Assembly: GCF_028554725.1 (NCBI RefSeq)
Contig: NC_071670.1
Coordinates: 33,102,001 to 33,166,000, forward strand
Direction: 5' to 3'
DNA length: 64,000 bases
Source of the DNA: Zeugodacus cucurbitae
Taxonomy: Eukaryota; Arthropoda; Insecta; Diptera; Tephritidae
Part shown: positions 10,333 through 22,900 of the stretch, piece after piece
Layout of the letters: every line of letters starts with the position of its first letter
Numbering within the stretch: the stretch's first letter is position 1
The notes under the pieces: generated by a model
The model's database searches: none
Told to the model about the DNA's origin: nothing
What the model saw: the letters and a program-made list of their open reading frames with translations, nothing else
Position numbers and translations under genes: made by a program

Positions 10333-10905
10333 TAATGAAAATGGGAATATTTTTCAACGAAAATGGTTTTATTGTTTTTCAAAATATTCTCCAACAAGAT
10401 TTATACACTTTTGCATGCACTCAAACCAATTTTCGAAGCAATTTTTTTGAGCATTTTTTTGAGCGACTGTCAAATTGTGCAGGATCCAACGAGAACAAAC
10501 CTTTATTACGGCCAGGTGTTCATGTAATATCGAATGTATGCTGGTGGGAGAAATGCATAGGCATGCCTCTATCTGAAGGTATGTTACATGACGGTCTTGC
10601 ATTATCAGTTCACGTACGGCATCTATGTTTTCTGGCACAACGGCTGTTTTTGGACGACCTTCACGGAATTCGTCTTCTTTCAATGCACTCTTGTCGCGAT
10701 AATCCACGTCGAAAGTTGTGAAAAATGATCGCACGAAAATGTTCACGAGTTAATTCCAATTTTTGGCCGAGATGAATTTTTTAATTCCCTGTAAATAAAA
10801 CAATTCACGATTAAATGACAAAACGTTCTGAGTGATGTTATGCTAAAAAATGTCAAACTTTCCAATGGAAATGTCAGATTGCACCTGGCAACACTTAATG
10901 TTGCC
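10333..10905 (-). mobile_element. Internally deleted mariner-family element
   Basis: This is a short mariner relic on the minus strand with the transposase N-terminal region joined to its C-terminal tail. The left part carries the C-terminal codons (NWFECMQKCINLVGEYFEKQ) and the right part the N-terminal half and 5' UTR. Exact TIR borders are not certain. The tract AATTTTTTAATTCCCTGTAA and the CACCTGGCAACACTTAATG region lie outside the coding part. The style of the protein matches the mariner subgroup with the GEYFEKQ ending. It follows immediately after an RTE tail, so one inserted next to or into the other. Confidence 0.7.
10369..10746 (-). pseudogene. Mariner transposase lacking its catalytic domain (open frame of 125 codons)
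   Basis: The frame starts MNIFVRSFFTTFDVDYRDKS and contains EGRPKTAVVPENIDAVRELI, DRHVTYLQIEACLCISPTSI and HSILHEHLAVIKVCSRWI, which together are the second helix-turn-helix and linker of a mariner transposase. After NLTVAQKNAQKN it jumps directly to the C-terminal tail FENWFECMQKCIN..GEYFEKQ. The whole DDD catalytic domain is missing (about 200 residues by comparison with the family). The deletion keeps the frame open to a proper stop, so a product would be a DNA-binding fragment without catalysis. It is probably a dead deletion derivative, but a repressor-like role cannot be excluded from sequence. The first helix-turn-helix is not clearly present upstream. Confidence 0.75.
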
Positions 10906-12639
10906 TAGGCCAGAAATTTTGCCAATTGCATTTGATTTATAGGACGCTAACCTGTACTTTCAGTAATTGTTTGAAAATCCTAGAACATAAATTTATGCAT
11001 ACTCTTTTGAATGTAAATGATGTACATATTCCATTACCTGATTTATGATTAAATCATTCTTGAAATAAATGCATATCGATATGATATTTCAATATACATA
11101 TATATTACAAAGCCTAACCGATATCATTTATATAGACCTATATCTCGATTTTCCATCTGAAGAACTATATTTAAGAGGATTATTAATGAGAATAAGTACT
11201 TTTTCGAAATTTCGAGGATTTTAGGTTACAAATTATGGAATGCAAGACTTGAAAATTTGTTACCATAGAATTCAGCCTGATTTCTAATCTTATCATATTG
11301 TATAGATTTAGATTAGCTCTACAGTTAAACTATATCCTCATGCTTCTAGTAGCACCGATTATCGGAGGGCGACCTTTTGAAGAATTATTAGGTTAATATA
11401 TATTCAATATGTCACTGGCACTGTGGAATTAAGAAGCCCCTTTAAATTACTTCGCAAACTAGATTAAAATTAAATTTAAGCAATGGCATTATCTAACAAT
11501 GCGCTCAACACTTTTCTACTTACAAGAGCAAGCGCAAAGAGTAGAATTTCTTATCTTTCACCCAAATACGCTTTTCACGCCGTGCAACAATGGACGAGGA
11601 CAACTGTCGAAATTATGAAAATTGAAAATAATAATGATTTTATGCAGAACAGCTGTGCGAACTTTTAGATAAAATAGAAAAATTCGCATAAAAGGCTGCA
11701 GCAGCACAGCAAAATGTGGCACGTTCCATATACATATGTGTTGCACAAACCGATGGTCAGTCCTTTGTAAATGTGTATAAGTATATTTTGCAAAAACAAA
11801 CAGTAACAAACGCAAGTTATGCGATTTCATTTTCACAATCATGTGTGAACTTTGAACTTTGATGGGAAATAATTTTGCGAAATTTCCAAACTGACACCAG
11901 AGGACAAACTGGGGTGCAACAAAAGCAAAAAAACACAAATAAAGTACCATAATAAAGGCAACAAAAGTTATGTGGCAAAGAGTTGGATGGTAGGGAGAGA
12001 GTTGGTGACCAAAGCTTTCAATTGAAATTTGTGCTTTGCGTTGGCGCATGCAAAGGAAGTGGAAGTGAGGCGGCACAAGTGTGTACGGCAAATAAGCAAA
12101 CGCTTGCGAATTTCCATGCAATAATAATATGAGTAAGTACATACTTAGCTACAGCAACAATGTGAGTGAAAGCGCTTTAGTGCCAAACGAAACGAAATAT
12201 CGGACGAGTTGGCGATAACTTTTCACCAACTGACATTACAATTACGACGGAGAGATACTTTTTATTTTCTCGGCCGCAAAAAAAGGTTGCTGCTTTGTTG
12301 TTTTTGTGCCATTTTTCTAGCATTAGAGTCATAAATGCAGGTCTCAGTTGTACACAATTTGGCCAAAAACTTTGCAGACATGTGGTATTGCTACGAAAGT
12401 TGTGGAAGGCATTCGTATTATTGTTGCTATTTTTCATGACTTTTGATGGCGCTAACACATGAATTAGAATTTGCTGTGTGCACAAGTCAAATTCTGTAAT
12501 TGTAACTCCAGTCATATGCGTTATTTCGAAGTAAAAAGTATAGCCTCGAAGGTGCTAATCAGACCCAATTTGTGACTAACTTATATGTATCTCATGCAAA
12601 ATGCCGAATTTCTTTTGATATGATGTCCTTGTTCGGGAA
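10906..12639. other. Unannotated spacer
   Basis: No gene is recognised. A 194-codon minus-strand frame at 11558-12142 is rich in hydrophobic and His/Cys codons but has no domain, and the plus-strand sequence there looks like ordinary intergenic DNA with many AACAAA/CAAA words. I treat it as chance. Confidence 0.45.
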
Positions 12640-12909
12640 ACTCGGCGACATTTGGTTCCACAGTTTTGAAGTCTATACTGACAATCCCGCTTCGAAACAT
12701 CTCAAAATATCACGCGTGTCATTCGCCAGTTACCAGTCAAAATGCACGAACGAGCCTTCAACGGATGGACCATCAGAGATGTAGCCGTGGCCAACATTTA
12801 CAAGAGATAATCTTTAAATTTAGATCAATCTTTCGAATGATAATAATCATTCGCCAAACAATTTTTTCTGTGGTTTTTGTTTAAAAAATCCTCGAAATGG
12901 ATCACCCTT
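12640..12909 (+). pseudogene. Decayed relative of the DD41D mariner, 3' end only
   Basis: The stretch translates, across a frame change, to pieces equivalent to the last part of the rosa transposase: an RQLPVKMHERA block and then RMDHQRCSRGQHLQEIIFKF, compared with RMDHLRRSRGQHLNEIIFKK in the intact copy. It ends GGATCACCCTT followed by TA at 12910-12911, matching the rosa right end (AATCACCCTT/TA). The 5' part is missing or unrecognisable. Its divergence shows it is a much older member of the same lineage, or a sister family. The Tc1-like element begins 14 bp further on. Confidence 0.72.
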
Positions 12910-12923
12910 TATGACCATTTATG

Positions 12924-14221
12924 CAGTGGTAGACATTCTTTTAAACGCACGCTTATTTTTCATTTTGCTTCATTCTCTCTCTTTTATCAATGACTTGATT
13001 AAAACAAATTCTATGTTATATTGCTTGCTAGGCTACCGGAAGTTTGTTTGTAATGTAAAAACCTAGGTTCGTTGTTGTTGTTATTTTTAATGCTATTTTT
13101 TTAATAATATGATAATAGATAATAGAGGTAGACATTCGTTTAAACGCATCAACTAAATGTCTCATATTTTCATATTTATTAAGTTTTTAATAATGTTGCA
13201 TTTTTATTAACAACTCCAAATACACGATTTGCCATCGAGTTCACTAAATGTTTCAGTTTCGTATGATCAAAATATCCCCATGTTTCTTTAATGTTCAATT
13301 TGAGCTCTTGTACAGTCCAATAAAGGTGTCCTTGGACTTTTTGCCCATAGATTTTGTTCGTTATGTTCCTCCAAATGTTTTTCTCTGAATTTTCATCAGG
13401 ACTGCACTCTGGGCACTTTATAAGTGGGATATTGTGCTCCTCAAATCATTTTAAAGACTCCTTAGAAACATGAATGACAGCGTTATCCTGTTGAAAACTG
13501 GTATTTTCATCCATTTTGTTATCCAAAAATTAAATGGTAATGGAGCATGGTCCAACATTTCGGTGTATATTTCGAATCCATTTTCGGTGACACAAAGCAT
13601 ATTTTTGTTTTACCTTTCGATTAAAATGCCTCCCAAACCATAAGGCTGCCACCACCGAAGTTTATTTTTGACAAACCGCGTCAGCAACAACTGTAAGAAT
13701 CTGGATCATCTAAATTTAATATTTTTTCATCGGAAAACACAAAATCATCCATCTCAGTGATTCACTGCATGGGTTTCCGGGTGAAGTCTAAGTGCACATG
13801 TTTGTGATGAGGCTTCAACTAGGCTTGCACACCGGTTTCTTCCATTTTAACTAATTTCTGTTATGTAAAATGTGGCCTGGTTGTCACTGGAAATCCCAAA
13901 TTATCTTTCATTTTTTTTGCAGTTCAAAAATTCTTTAGTGGTTTCTATTTTAATTTGATTTATCTGGCGAATATTAAATTTTACATTGCCCTTCGTTGGA
14001 CTTTCACGCCAAACTTTTTACATTTTTTTTTGTAAATGGCTCACGACTGCATCTGATCTTTCAATTTTGTGCCCGATCTCCAGATTTTGCATTACAAACA
14101 AACTCCCGGTAGCCTAGCAAGCAATATAACATAGAATTTGTTTTAATCAAGCCATTGATAAAAGAGAGAGAATGAAGCAAAATGAAAAATAAGGCTGCGT
14201 TTAAACGAATGTCTACCACTG
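12924..14221 (-). mobile_element. Tc1-like element with 137-bp terminal inverted repeats
   Basis: The left end at 12924 (CAGTGGTAGACATT) and the right end at 14221 (its reverse complement) begin inverted repeats of about 137 bp, 12924-13060 and 14085-14221, differing at only a handful of positions. TA follows the right end at 14222-14223, and TA at 12920-12921 lies 2 bp from the left end, a slight misfit. An extra partial copy of the terminal sequence (GTAGACATTCGTTTAAACGC) lies inside the left end at 13131-13150. Long TIRs with an inner transposase-site copy are known in Tc1-family elements of flies such as Minos, Paris and S. A decayed transposase occupies the interior on the minus strand. 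Confidence 0.88.
13179..13990 (-). pseudogene. Tc1-like transposase, inactivated
   Basis: The minus strand encodes the C-terminal half of a Tc1-family transposase. FQQDNAVIHVSKES contains the second catalytic Asp, HNIPLIKCPECSPDENSE follows, then NIWRNITNKIYG, and the protein ends GVVNKNATLLKT with a stop at 13179-13181. An in-frame TGA at 13446-13448 sits where the family has Trp (SLK-stop-FEEHN). The third catalytic Glu of the expected DD34E spacing is displaced or replaced (ENSEKN, where related proteins have LNPIEN). The N-terminal half, out to about 13990, is only partly readable and has further breaks. It is not functional. Confidence 0.85.
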
Positions 14222-14223
14222 TA

Positions 14224-16149
14224 CTCTCCCAATTCGAAAGAAATCTAAAATAACAACGAAAATTAGTATATATACATATGTACATATATATTACTGTTCG
14301 AATATAGGCTTGATTTTCGTTATAGGCACCAGAGCGCACTATTATCCGAAAAATATATCCTCTTAATTTGATTTCTCACAGATTGATATTTCCGAGAAAA
14401 ATCAATCATAAGAACTGAGAACTTTATGTTCGGTATATGGAATCTTGAATGGTCCGATTTGTAGACGAGTGATACCAATTGTGAGATGAGCTACTATCGG
14501 AAATGGCAATTAGAGAGCTCAGCACTTTCCACTTTTCAAAAACAGTTTCAAACTCAGATGCTATGTGATCCTCTTTACAAGTGTTCAGGTATTTTGCCTA
14601 TTTTATGGGTCCAGGAATACGTGCGCCAAGTGTCAGAGACCACATCAATTACATATATTTATAATTTGTTTTATGATAAGAAAAAAAAACAATGGTATGT
14701 ACTATATTCATTTCTGAAACTCTCTCATTTCAATATGTATTGGAATATAAAACTTTTTCTTTCACAATTTCGCAAATTCCATTTCACTGCCACTTTCCAA
14801 GCGCGAGTATACTGATTGCTTATATAACCGCAGGGTTGCTATCGCAAACAAAGTTTAAACCGTGAGTTTTTCGATATATTTGTTATTTATTTTCTACAAC
14901 TTTTTTCGTTTTACTTTTATTTATTTGTTATTATTTCTCATTTTAGTTTTATAAATTACATCCCTTTCGGATGTTGCCATGCACTTGTTTGGCCTTCATT
15001 TTAACTTTGTTGCCTCTCATCTCGACAGCTTCGTCAAACATATTTCTTTCAGTCTCTCAACCACAACGCTGCAATCTTTGCGAAGTCTAAAGTTTTCCCC
15101 AAACAAGTAAAGGTGTGCGTCAGTATACATGTATGAATATGGATATATTTGCTTATCATCGACTTTGTATATCCTTTGAGTGATGGCAAATACTTTTTAA
15201 GGTTATTGTTAAAAAGATAAAGTTTTTCTTTCTCATTCTTCAAACTCAATCACTTTCTTAGCTTTGTTTGCTGTGTTTACGCCAATTTATGACCCTCACA
15301 TGGGAAGTGTTTTAAAATGTGAGCCATTTATAATGTCTTACGCAAAAACATCTTGTGTTGGTATGTAATCGTTTATCAGACTGTTTCAGATTTGTTTAAA
15401 TTAAATTGTTGCATTTTTGACTAATTAAGGAGTAGACTAATTTTATATAGTATATCTAAGTACATGTAAAAACTTGAGAATAATAACAGTTTGTTTATAT
15501 GTTTTTAGAATGAATTTTTAGGTGATGTTCTTCTCATTTTACCAATATAAGTTAACAGATCCCACATTAAAAAAAAATCATAATATCACAGTCTAATAAC
15601 GATATGACACTACTAAACCGCTGATGTTGCGACACGTGTACTTCAAACTGTGGGAAACGAAAAGTCAGCGACTTTTATCAACAACACAGTGGCAAACTTA
15701 GATTCAGAGTTATGAAGAATTAATTGTAAACTTTTGTTAATATTCTGGATTCAATAAAAAAGAGCACAACTCCCAAAAATATTTTTTTTTTATTTCAAAT
15801 AATAATAAAAGTTATTAACTTATATAAGAAGGAACCCAATCTAGTGCTAATATTTCATGCACCATATAAATAGTAAACTAATTGCCATCTTATGTTCATT
15901 AAGTACGAAACCATATTTAATGGGCCTATTCTGAACTAAAAATTGGTGGACACGTTTCTAGTGACATTAAGAATTAAATGATGTTTAATCTCAAACCAGG
16001 ACATTTCCGTTTCTACAGCAAAGCGCCATATCTCTCTGTTGCATCACTTCCCAATGTTGAATCCTATTGAAATTATAAAAATTTACACTTATCTCAATAT
16101 AAATTTCTTAGAAAAATATCGAATTAATATATTTACATTGTCAATAAAA
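14224..16149. other. Unannotated AT-rich spacer
   Basis: I find no gene. A (AT/CA)-rich patch at 14265-14290 and poly-T/poly-A runs at 15780 are the only simple features. The open frame at 14486-14815 shows no domain. Confidence 0.4.
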
Positions 16150-16862
16150 ACAAGTAAGAAAGGGCTAAGTTCGGGTGTAACCGAACATTTTATACTCTCG
16201 CAATTTATTTATTTAACTTTATTTATATTATATAATGCACAATTTTACCCACATATTCGTTCGATATATGGTTTAAAGTCCATTGAAAGTTGGAAACCAT
16301 AATATTAGGTTAGAAGCACCGAGGTCCTCGTGTTCGATATATGGGGCCTTAAAAACCTATGGTCCGATTTCGGCGATTTTTAGAATGAGGCTGCTGAGAC
16401 TATAAACATAGTATTTGTGCATAGTTCTGCGCCGATATCTTCACTAGTGCTTACTTTATATATTGTAAAGTAAACGATTCAGATTGTTTTCATAGTTCTG
16501 GTATATAGGAAGTAGGCGAGGTTGTGAAGCGATTTGGCCAATTTTCACAACATATTATTGGGAGGTAAGGAAACTATTGCAAACCAAGTTTCATTGAAAT
16601 CGGTCGAGTAGTTCCTGAGATATGGTTTTTGGCCCATAAGTGGGCGACGCCACGCCCATTTTCCATTTTGGAAAAAAAAATCTGAGTGCAGCTTCCATCT
16701 GCCATTTCTTATGTGAAATTTAGTGTTGCTGACGTTTTTCCTTACTGAATTTAAGTATTTTTAGTAATTTTCAACATAACCTTTGTATGGAAGGTGGGCG
16801 TTGTTATTATCCGATTTCTTTCATTTTTGGACTGTATTAAGAAGTGGCTAAAAGAAAGCAGG
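16150..16862 (+). repeat. Dispersed repeat, 'CTAAGTTCGGGTG' family, long copy
   Basis: It begins ACAAGTAAGAAAGGGCTAAG and contains the family's internal blocks: TTAGAAGCACCGAGGTCC, GTCCGATTTCGGCGATTTT, GTAAAGTAAACGATTCAGAT, CATTGAAATCGGTCGAGTAG and GGGCGACGCCACGCCCATTT. The same order is seen in the copies at 35545 and 51672. It lacks the right end with the (GTCY)n tract, so it is truncated near 16862. Confidence 0.82.
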
Positions 16863-19800
16863 CCTGTGAATATTTCCCTTAGAACTTTTATTTTTTTTTT
16901 TTGTGAAAAAATGTTAAGTTGCGGATATTCTCTTTTTTGAAAAGACACTCCTCAATTGGATCAACTCAGTGTTTAGGAAGGCAATACACGTGTAGATGCA
17001 AAATAAGAGTCTCAGAGACCAAAAAAAAAGTATAAATTAACTGTTCACTTATCGAAGCAATTGTCTTTTGTTTGTTTCGTTTTAACGAATGGCATTAGAG
17101 CCGCAATCAACAACTATACGATATGGTTTTGCCACAATAGTTGAGAAACTCAAGAAAACATAGATCAAGAACATTATTCAACTGTAATACACAATAAATA
17201 ATAGTTTAAACTATGCAGAATTAGAAAGAATCAGTTTATGATAAAAATTTTCTTATTCAAAGCGGTGTTTAATAGTGATAAGTAACGTACGCACACCTAA
17301 GGCTACATCTTATGTAATTTCAAATTATTTTGGAAATTCATTCATCTAAAGTAGTAAATTCCGTCACGATTCTACGTTAAACTCTAAACACACCTTAGAG
17401 ATTTTATAGGAACCGCTAAAGCCTCATTAAATGCTGTAGATAAATACTTAAACATTTCATTATATCTGTTGACTAAATAAAAGCTTTAGAAGAAAACGCA
17501 AGTCACAATTAAGCGATTAAAATACTTTATCGAGTCATAAAACAAGTACAGCAAGAGCACTGGTGATACAACGCACACCTCAACCGCGGCCAGTTGCCTG
17601 AAATCGTTACAAACGAAATTAAGTGCAAACGAGCTAGTTTATTTTTGACTTAAATGAAATTGTCAAAACCAAAGCAAATCTCAGAAAGGTGCTGAGATGC
17701 CATCACATTGTGCCACGACGAGCTGCTGGCGCCACCACACGCCCACTCAGTGCACAACACAGTGGTCAGATTCCTACCCCTTCCAGCGGCTCCCAAATGG
17801 ATTGCTATGGATTGCTTGCGACCAGCGGCACTTCGTTCGTAATTTGAAAAGTTTACACGCAATTCAATTGGCAACTTGCTTTTGGTATTCATCAATCGTT
17901 TTATAACTATTTTTCATTTGTCGTCTGTGTTGAAGACGTGCCAACGCAGTTTGGGACGCGAATATTGATGTTGCCAGTGGCTTAGCACGGCTGTGGCTCA
18001 CAAGGGATTCGGGTGGCTGATAAGCTAAACAACGAGTCGCAATTTACATTCGCACTCGTGATGAGTTGAAAATATTATTGCAAGAGCTTTGGCCTCCTTA
18101 CTTCTATTTGTAATTTTGTGCATTCTTGAAAGAACATCTTTGGCTTTGCCACCAAGATGACCGTTATTAAATCCAAAGCGCTTTGTTGGTGTTGACTACC
18201 CACCCCTTCCAAATACTCTTGGCACCATGGGGAGACTTTATGCCTGCCGCTGTGGTCAATTCATGCTCTGAGACGGCGCAAATGTCCTTCTCCATAAAAA
18301 CGATAATAACCACTATAGAAACCGCCATTTAAGCTGCCAATTGTCGAAACACTTTATTGGTGGATATTATAGAGAGGTTGTGTATTTTTGTTGCATACAA
18401 AGCATGACAATTGTCAACTTGAGATATGAACAGTTTTATTAAATGGCATTTGAATATGTTGATGCCTGCAAAGCAGAAGTCCTTGCAACATGAAACCGGA
18501 AGTAGTCGAACTGCTTAGTGGTGGAGAAACTAATTCGAGTTGTAAGAATTTCAATTTTTGATACGTGCATGAAATATCAAATTTAAGATGCGTTTAAGTA
18601 AACTTAGAGCCTTATGATGCTTTCGCGTTACACCATTTACTTCCTAGTACTTCATACTACACTCGCCTTGGTCCGTATATTCATGTTCGCCAGCACTTCC
18701 TTGTTGTTTATTTAACGGCTTCAAAATTGTGTCGGTTGCGTTTAAGAATGGGGAGAGCAAAGACATTTAAATAATTGTCTGCACTTCTTCGCCTTTCTGC
18801 TAGATTCCTTCAGTACCAAAAGCGCCCAGCATGCCCCTCTGGCTTTATTAGTTAAATGCGAGTGGTGCCAATGTGTCGCCAGCGCTTTTTGTTGTGTCTT
18901 TTTTTATTACCTCCCCACAAGCTTAAAGTCAGCGCTTAAGCACTTCCGTTGATTTGTCCTTCTTTTTTGTCGTTGTTATCCTTTACGGCGCTTTTTGCCT
19001 GCCTCAGCTTTACGGCTTTTTATACCATTGCCATGCAATTAGTGTTGCATTGTCGAAATTGTTGTCTTTCCATTCTTGCAACATCGCGGCTTTTTGTACG
19101 CTTGTTGCTTCAACCAATCCTTCCGATTTTCTTGTTTTCGGTTACGGTATTTTTTTAAAGCCTTTCTTTGCTTTTTACTTCATTAACTCGGTGCAGATTT
19201 AAAAGGCGTTCCGTCTCGTTGCAGATTAGTTGTTTTTCTGTTGTGCAGGCGCGGCATGCCACAGCACGCCGCCAAGTGACTAAGTGCAATGTGCAACAAG
19301 CAATTCAAATACATGTACACAAATACATACGTAAGTAAAATAAGGAGTGGTGTGTTCGAGTGCCAGAAAGTGAAGTGCCAACAAGTTGAAGTTGAAGTGG
19401 CCGCTGTTGAGTTCACAAGTGTACACTTGCAACTTTTCCATTTAAGTGGTTGTGCAACACTGACGTGTGCTTACTACAAGCAACATGTTGATAAAAAGTG
19501 TGCTTATGCTGTAAACAAAACCGTATATGCATTGTAATGGTGTCACTTGTGTATTTCAATATACTTTTTTTTAGTTTCAAAGCTACTGAGGTGATTCTAT
19601 ATTTTTTTGGATTTTTTTTTGTGGGATTATGCTTCCGAGATAAGAAGTACAGCTTTAATTATACTGTCAAGGGTGCGTCCGTAAATATCCAAATATATGC
19701 GAATATGAGATTTATTCAATCCCATAGGTTTATGTCGACGGATGGGGCCGATTCCGATTAAAAAATAAATTAAATTAAATTAAATTAATAAATTAAAATA

Positions 19801-19969
19801 AAAATTCAACATTATAGTTTCAATCTTATTTTGGGTATAATTGAATTTGGATTAAAATTTAGGTTTTGGCTTTGTAAAGTATTTGAATTTTTTTTCTTCA
19901 AAACTAATTTGACTATTAGTATACTAGTCAACACGTTCACTATTTAAGTATGTTTACCTAATGGTAAAT
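16863..19969. other. Unannotated spacer, mixed composition
   Basis: No supportable gene. The stretch at 17560-18060 is less AT-rich and may be conserved non-coding sequence. Open frames at 17650-17906, 18949-19202 and 19183-19761 lack domains and overlap on both strands. Poly-T runs and an A/T-rich tract occur at 19760-19800. Confidence 0.4.
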
Positions 19970-22900
19970 TATATATATATATATATTTGGCGTAGGAACC
20001 GCTTTAAGCGATTATAGCCGAATCCACCAGAGCGCGCCACTCGTTCCTCCTTTTTGCTTTTTGGCGCCAACTGGAAACACCAAGTGAAGCCAGGTCACTT
20101 TGCACTTGGTCTTTCCACCGGAGTGGAGGTCGTCCTCTTCCGCGGCTTCCTCCAGCGGGTACTGCTTCGAATACTTTCAGAGCTGGAGTGTTTTCTTCCA
20201 TCCGTACAACATGACATAGCCAGCGTAGCCGCTGTCTTTTTATTCGCTGAACTATGTCAATGTCGTCGTATAAATCGTACAGCTCATCGTTCCATCGTCT
20301 GCGGTATTCGCCGTTGCCAATGTTTAGAGGACCATAAATCTTGCGCAAAACCTTTCTCTCGAAAACCCCAAGAAACGTCTCATCGGATGTTGTCATCGTC
20401 CACGCTTCAGCGCCATACATCAGGACCGGAATAATGAGCGACTTATAGAGTTTGATTTTGGTTCGTCAAGAGAGGACTTTACTTTTCAATTGCCTACTCA
20501 GTCCAAAGTAGCACCTGTTGGCAAGAGTGATTCTGCGCTGGATTTCGAGGCTGACATTGTTCGTGTTGTTGATGCTGGTTCCCAGGTAAACGAAATTATC
20601 TACGACCTCGAAGTTATGACTGTCAACAGAGACGTGGGGCTCAAGACGCGAATGCGCCGACTGTTTGCTTGATGACAGGAGATATTTCGTCTTGTCCTCA
20701 TTCACCTCCAGACCCATTCGCTTCGCCTCCTTATCCATGCGAGAAAAAGCAGAACAAACGGCGCGGTTGTTGCTTCCGATGATATCAATATCATCGGCAT
20801 ACGCCAGGAGCTGTACACTCTTGTAGATGATTGTACCCTCTCTATTTAGTTCTGCAGCTCGTATTATTTTTTCCAGCAATAGATTGAAGAAGTCGCACGA
20901 TAGTGAGTCACCCTGTCTGAAGCCTCGTTTGGTATCGAACGGCTCGGAGAGGTCCTTCCCGATCCTGACGGAGCTTTTGGTGTTGCTCAACATAAAGGCA
21001 CCTCTTTTTCGTGCTGTCGAAAGCAGCTTTAAAGTCGACAAATAGATGGTGAGTATCGATTCTTCTCTCTCGGGTCTTTTCCAAGATTTGGCGCATGGTG
21101 AATATCTGGTCCATTGTAGATTTTCCAGGTCTAAAGCCACACTGATAAGGTCCAATCAGTTCGTTGACGGTGGGCTTTAGTCTTTCACACAATACGCTCG
21201 ACAAAACCTTATATGCGATATTGAGGAGACTTATACCGCGGTAGTTGGCGCTGATTGTGGGGTTTCCCTTCTTATGGATTGGGCAGAGCACACTAAGGTT
21301 CCAATCGTCAGGCATGCTTTCTTCCGACCATATTCTACAAAGAAGCTGATGCATGCACCTTATCAGTTCTTCGCCGCCGTATTTGAATAGCTCGGTCGGT
21401 AGTCCATCGGCCCCCGCCGCTTTGTTGTTCTTCAAGCGGGTAATTGCTATTCGTATTTCTTCATGGTCGGGTAATGGAACATCTATTCCATCGTCATCGA
21501 TGGGGGGATCGGGTTCGCCATCTCCTGGTGTTGTACTTTCACTGCCATTGAGCAGGTCGGAGAAGTGTTCCCTCCATAATCCCAGTATGCTCTGGACATC
21601 CGTTACCAGATTACCTCCTCGGTCTCTACATGATAATGCTCCGGTCTTGAAACCTTCTGTAAATCGCCTCATCTTTTCATAAAATTTTCGAGCATTACCC
21701 ATGTCGGCCAGCTTTTCAAGCTTTTCATACTCACGCATTTCGGTCTGCAAATGCGTCTCGCTTCCCTCTTCAGTTCTCGATACCTATCCCATCCCGAACG
21801 TGTTGTGGTCGATCGCAACGTTGCGAGGTAGGCAGTCTGTTTTCTCTCCACTGCGGAACGACAATTCTCATCGTACCAGCTGGTTTTTTGGCGTTGCCGG
21901 AGACCAATTGTTTCGGCTGCAGCGGTGTGCAATGAGTTTGAGATGCCGTTCCACAGCTCCCTTATATCGAGATGCTGATGAGTGCTCTCAGAGAGCAGGA
22001 GTGCAAGTCGAGTAGAAAATCGTTCGGTTGTCGGTTGTGATTGCAGCTTTTCGACGTCGAACCTTCCTTGTGTTTGTTGACGGGCGTTCTTTGCTGCACA
22101 GAGGCGAGTGCGTATCTTTGCTGCTACTAGATAATGGTCCGAGTCAATGTTTGGTCCTCGGAGCGTACGCACGTCTAAAACACTGGAGACATGTCTTCCG
22201 TCTATCACAACGTGATCGATTTGATTGCGCGTGTTTCGATCAGGGGACAGCCACGTTGCTTGATGAATTTTTTTATGCTGGAATCTGGTACTACAGACAA
22301 CCATATTTCGGGTCCCAGCGAAGTCGATCAGCCTCAGGCCGTTTGGCGATGTTTCGTCATGGAGGCTGAATTTTCCGACTGTTGTGCCAAAGGCACCTTC
22401 TTTACCCACCCTGGCGTTAAAATCGCCAAGCACGATTTTGACATCGTGGCGGGGGCAGCGCTCATAGGTGCATTCTAGGCGCTCATAGAAAGCATCTTTG
22501 GTCACATCGTCCTTCTCTTCCGTTGGGGCGTGGGCGCAAATCAGCGATATGTTGAAGAACCTCGCTTTGATGAGGGTTGTGGCAAGACGCTCATCCACCG
22601 GGGTGAATGCCAGGACTCGGCGAAGTAGTCTCTCTCCCACCACAAATCCAACACCAAATTTGCGCTCCTTTATATGGCCGCTGTAGTAGATGTCACAAGA
22701 ACCCACCTTCTTCCGTCCTTGTCCCGTCCATCGCACTTCTTGGACGGCGGTGATGTCAGCCTTTAGTTGTATGAGGACATCAACCAGCTGAGGCACCTTC
22801 TCAATCAAGGGTCCGGACATTCCCTTATATCATTATTCTTAAAACGTTTGCAGGGGTCGTCATCAAAAGGGCGGTTCTCATCCGAGGCTCTGTGTTTGTT

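Noticed and set aside
10308..10721. Plus-strand 137-codon frame
   Set aside because: It is antisense to the deleted mariner ORF, whose motifs are clear.
11558..12142. 194-codon minus-strand open frame
   Set aside because: It has no domain, a biased hydrophobic/His/Cys composition, and no homologous pattern. The opposite strand looks like ordinary spacer.
17659..17700. Short ATG frame (MKLSKPKQISER) before an AG/GTGCTG site
   Set aside because: The stop follows after 13 codons and the donor match is weak, so there is no real evidence of an exon.
21353..22478. Plus-strand frames of 95-113 codons
   Set aside because: They are antisense shadows of the RTE endonuclease and RT region.
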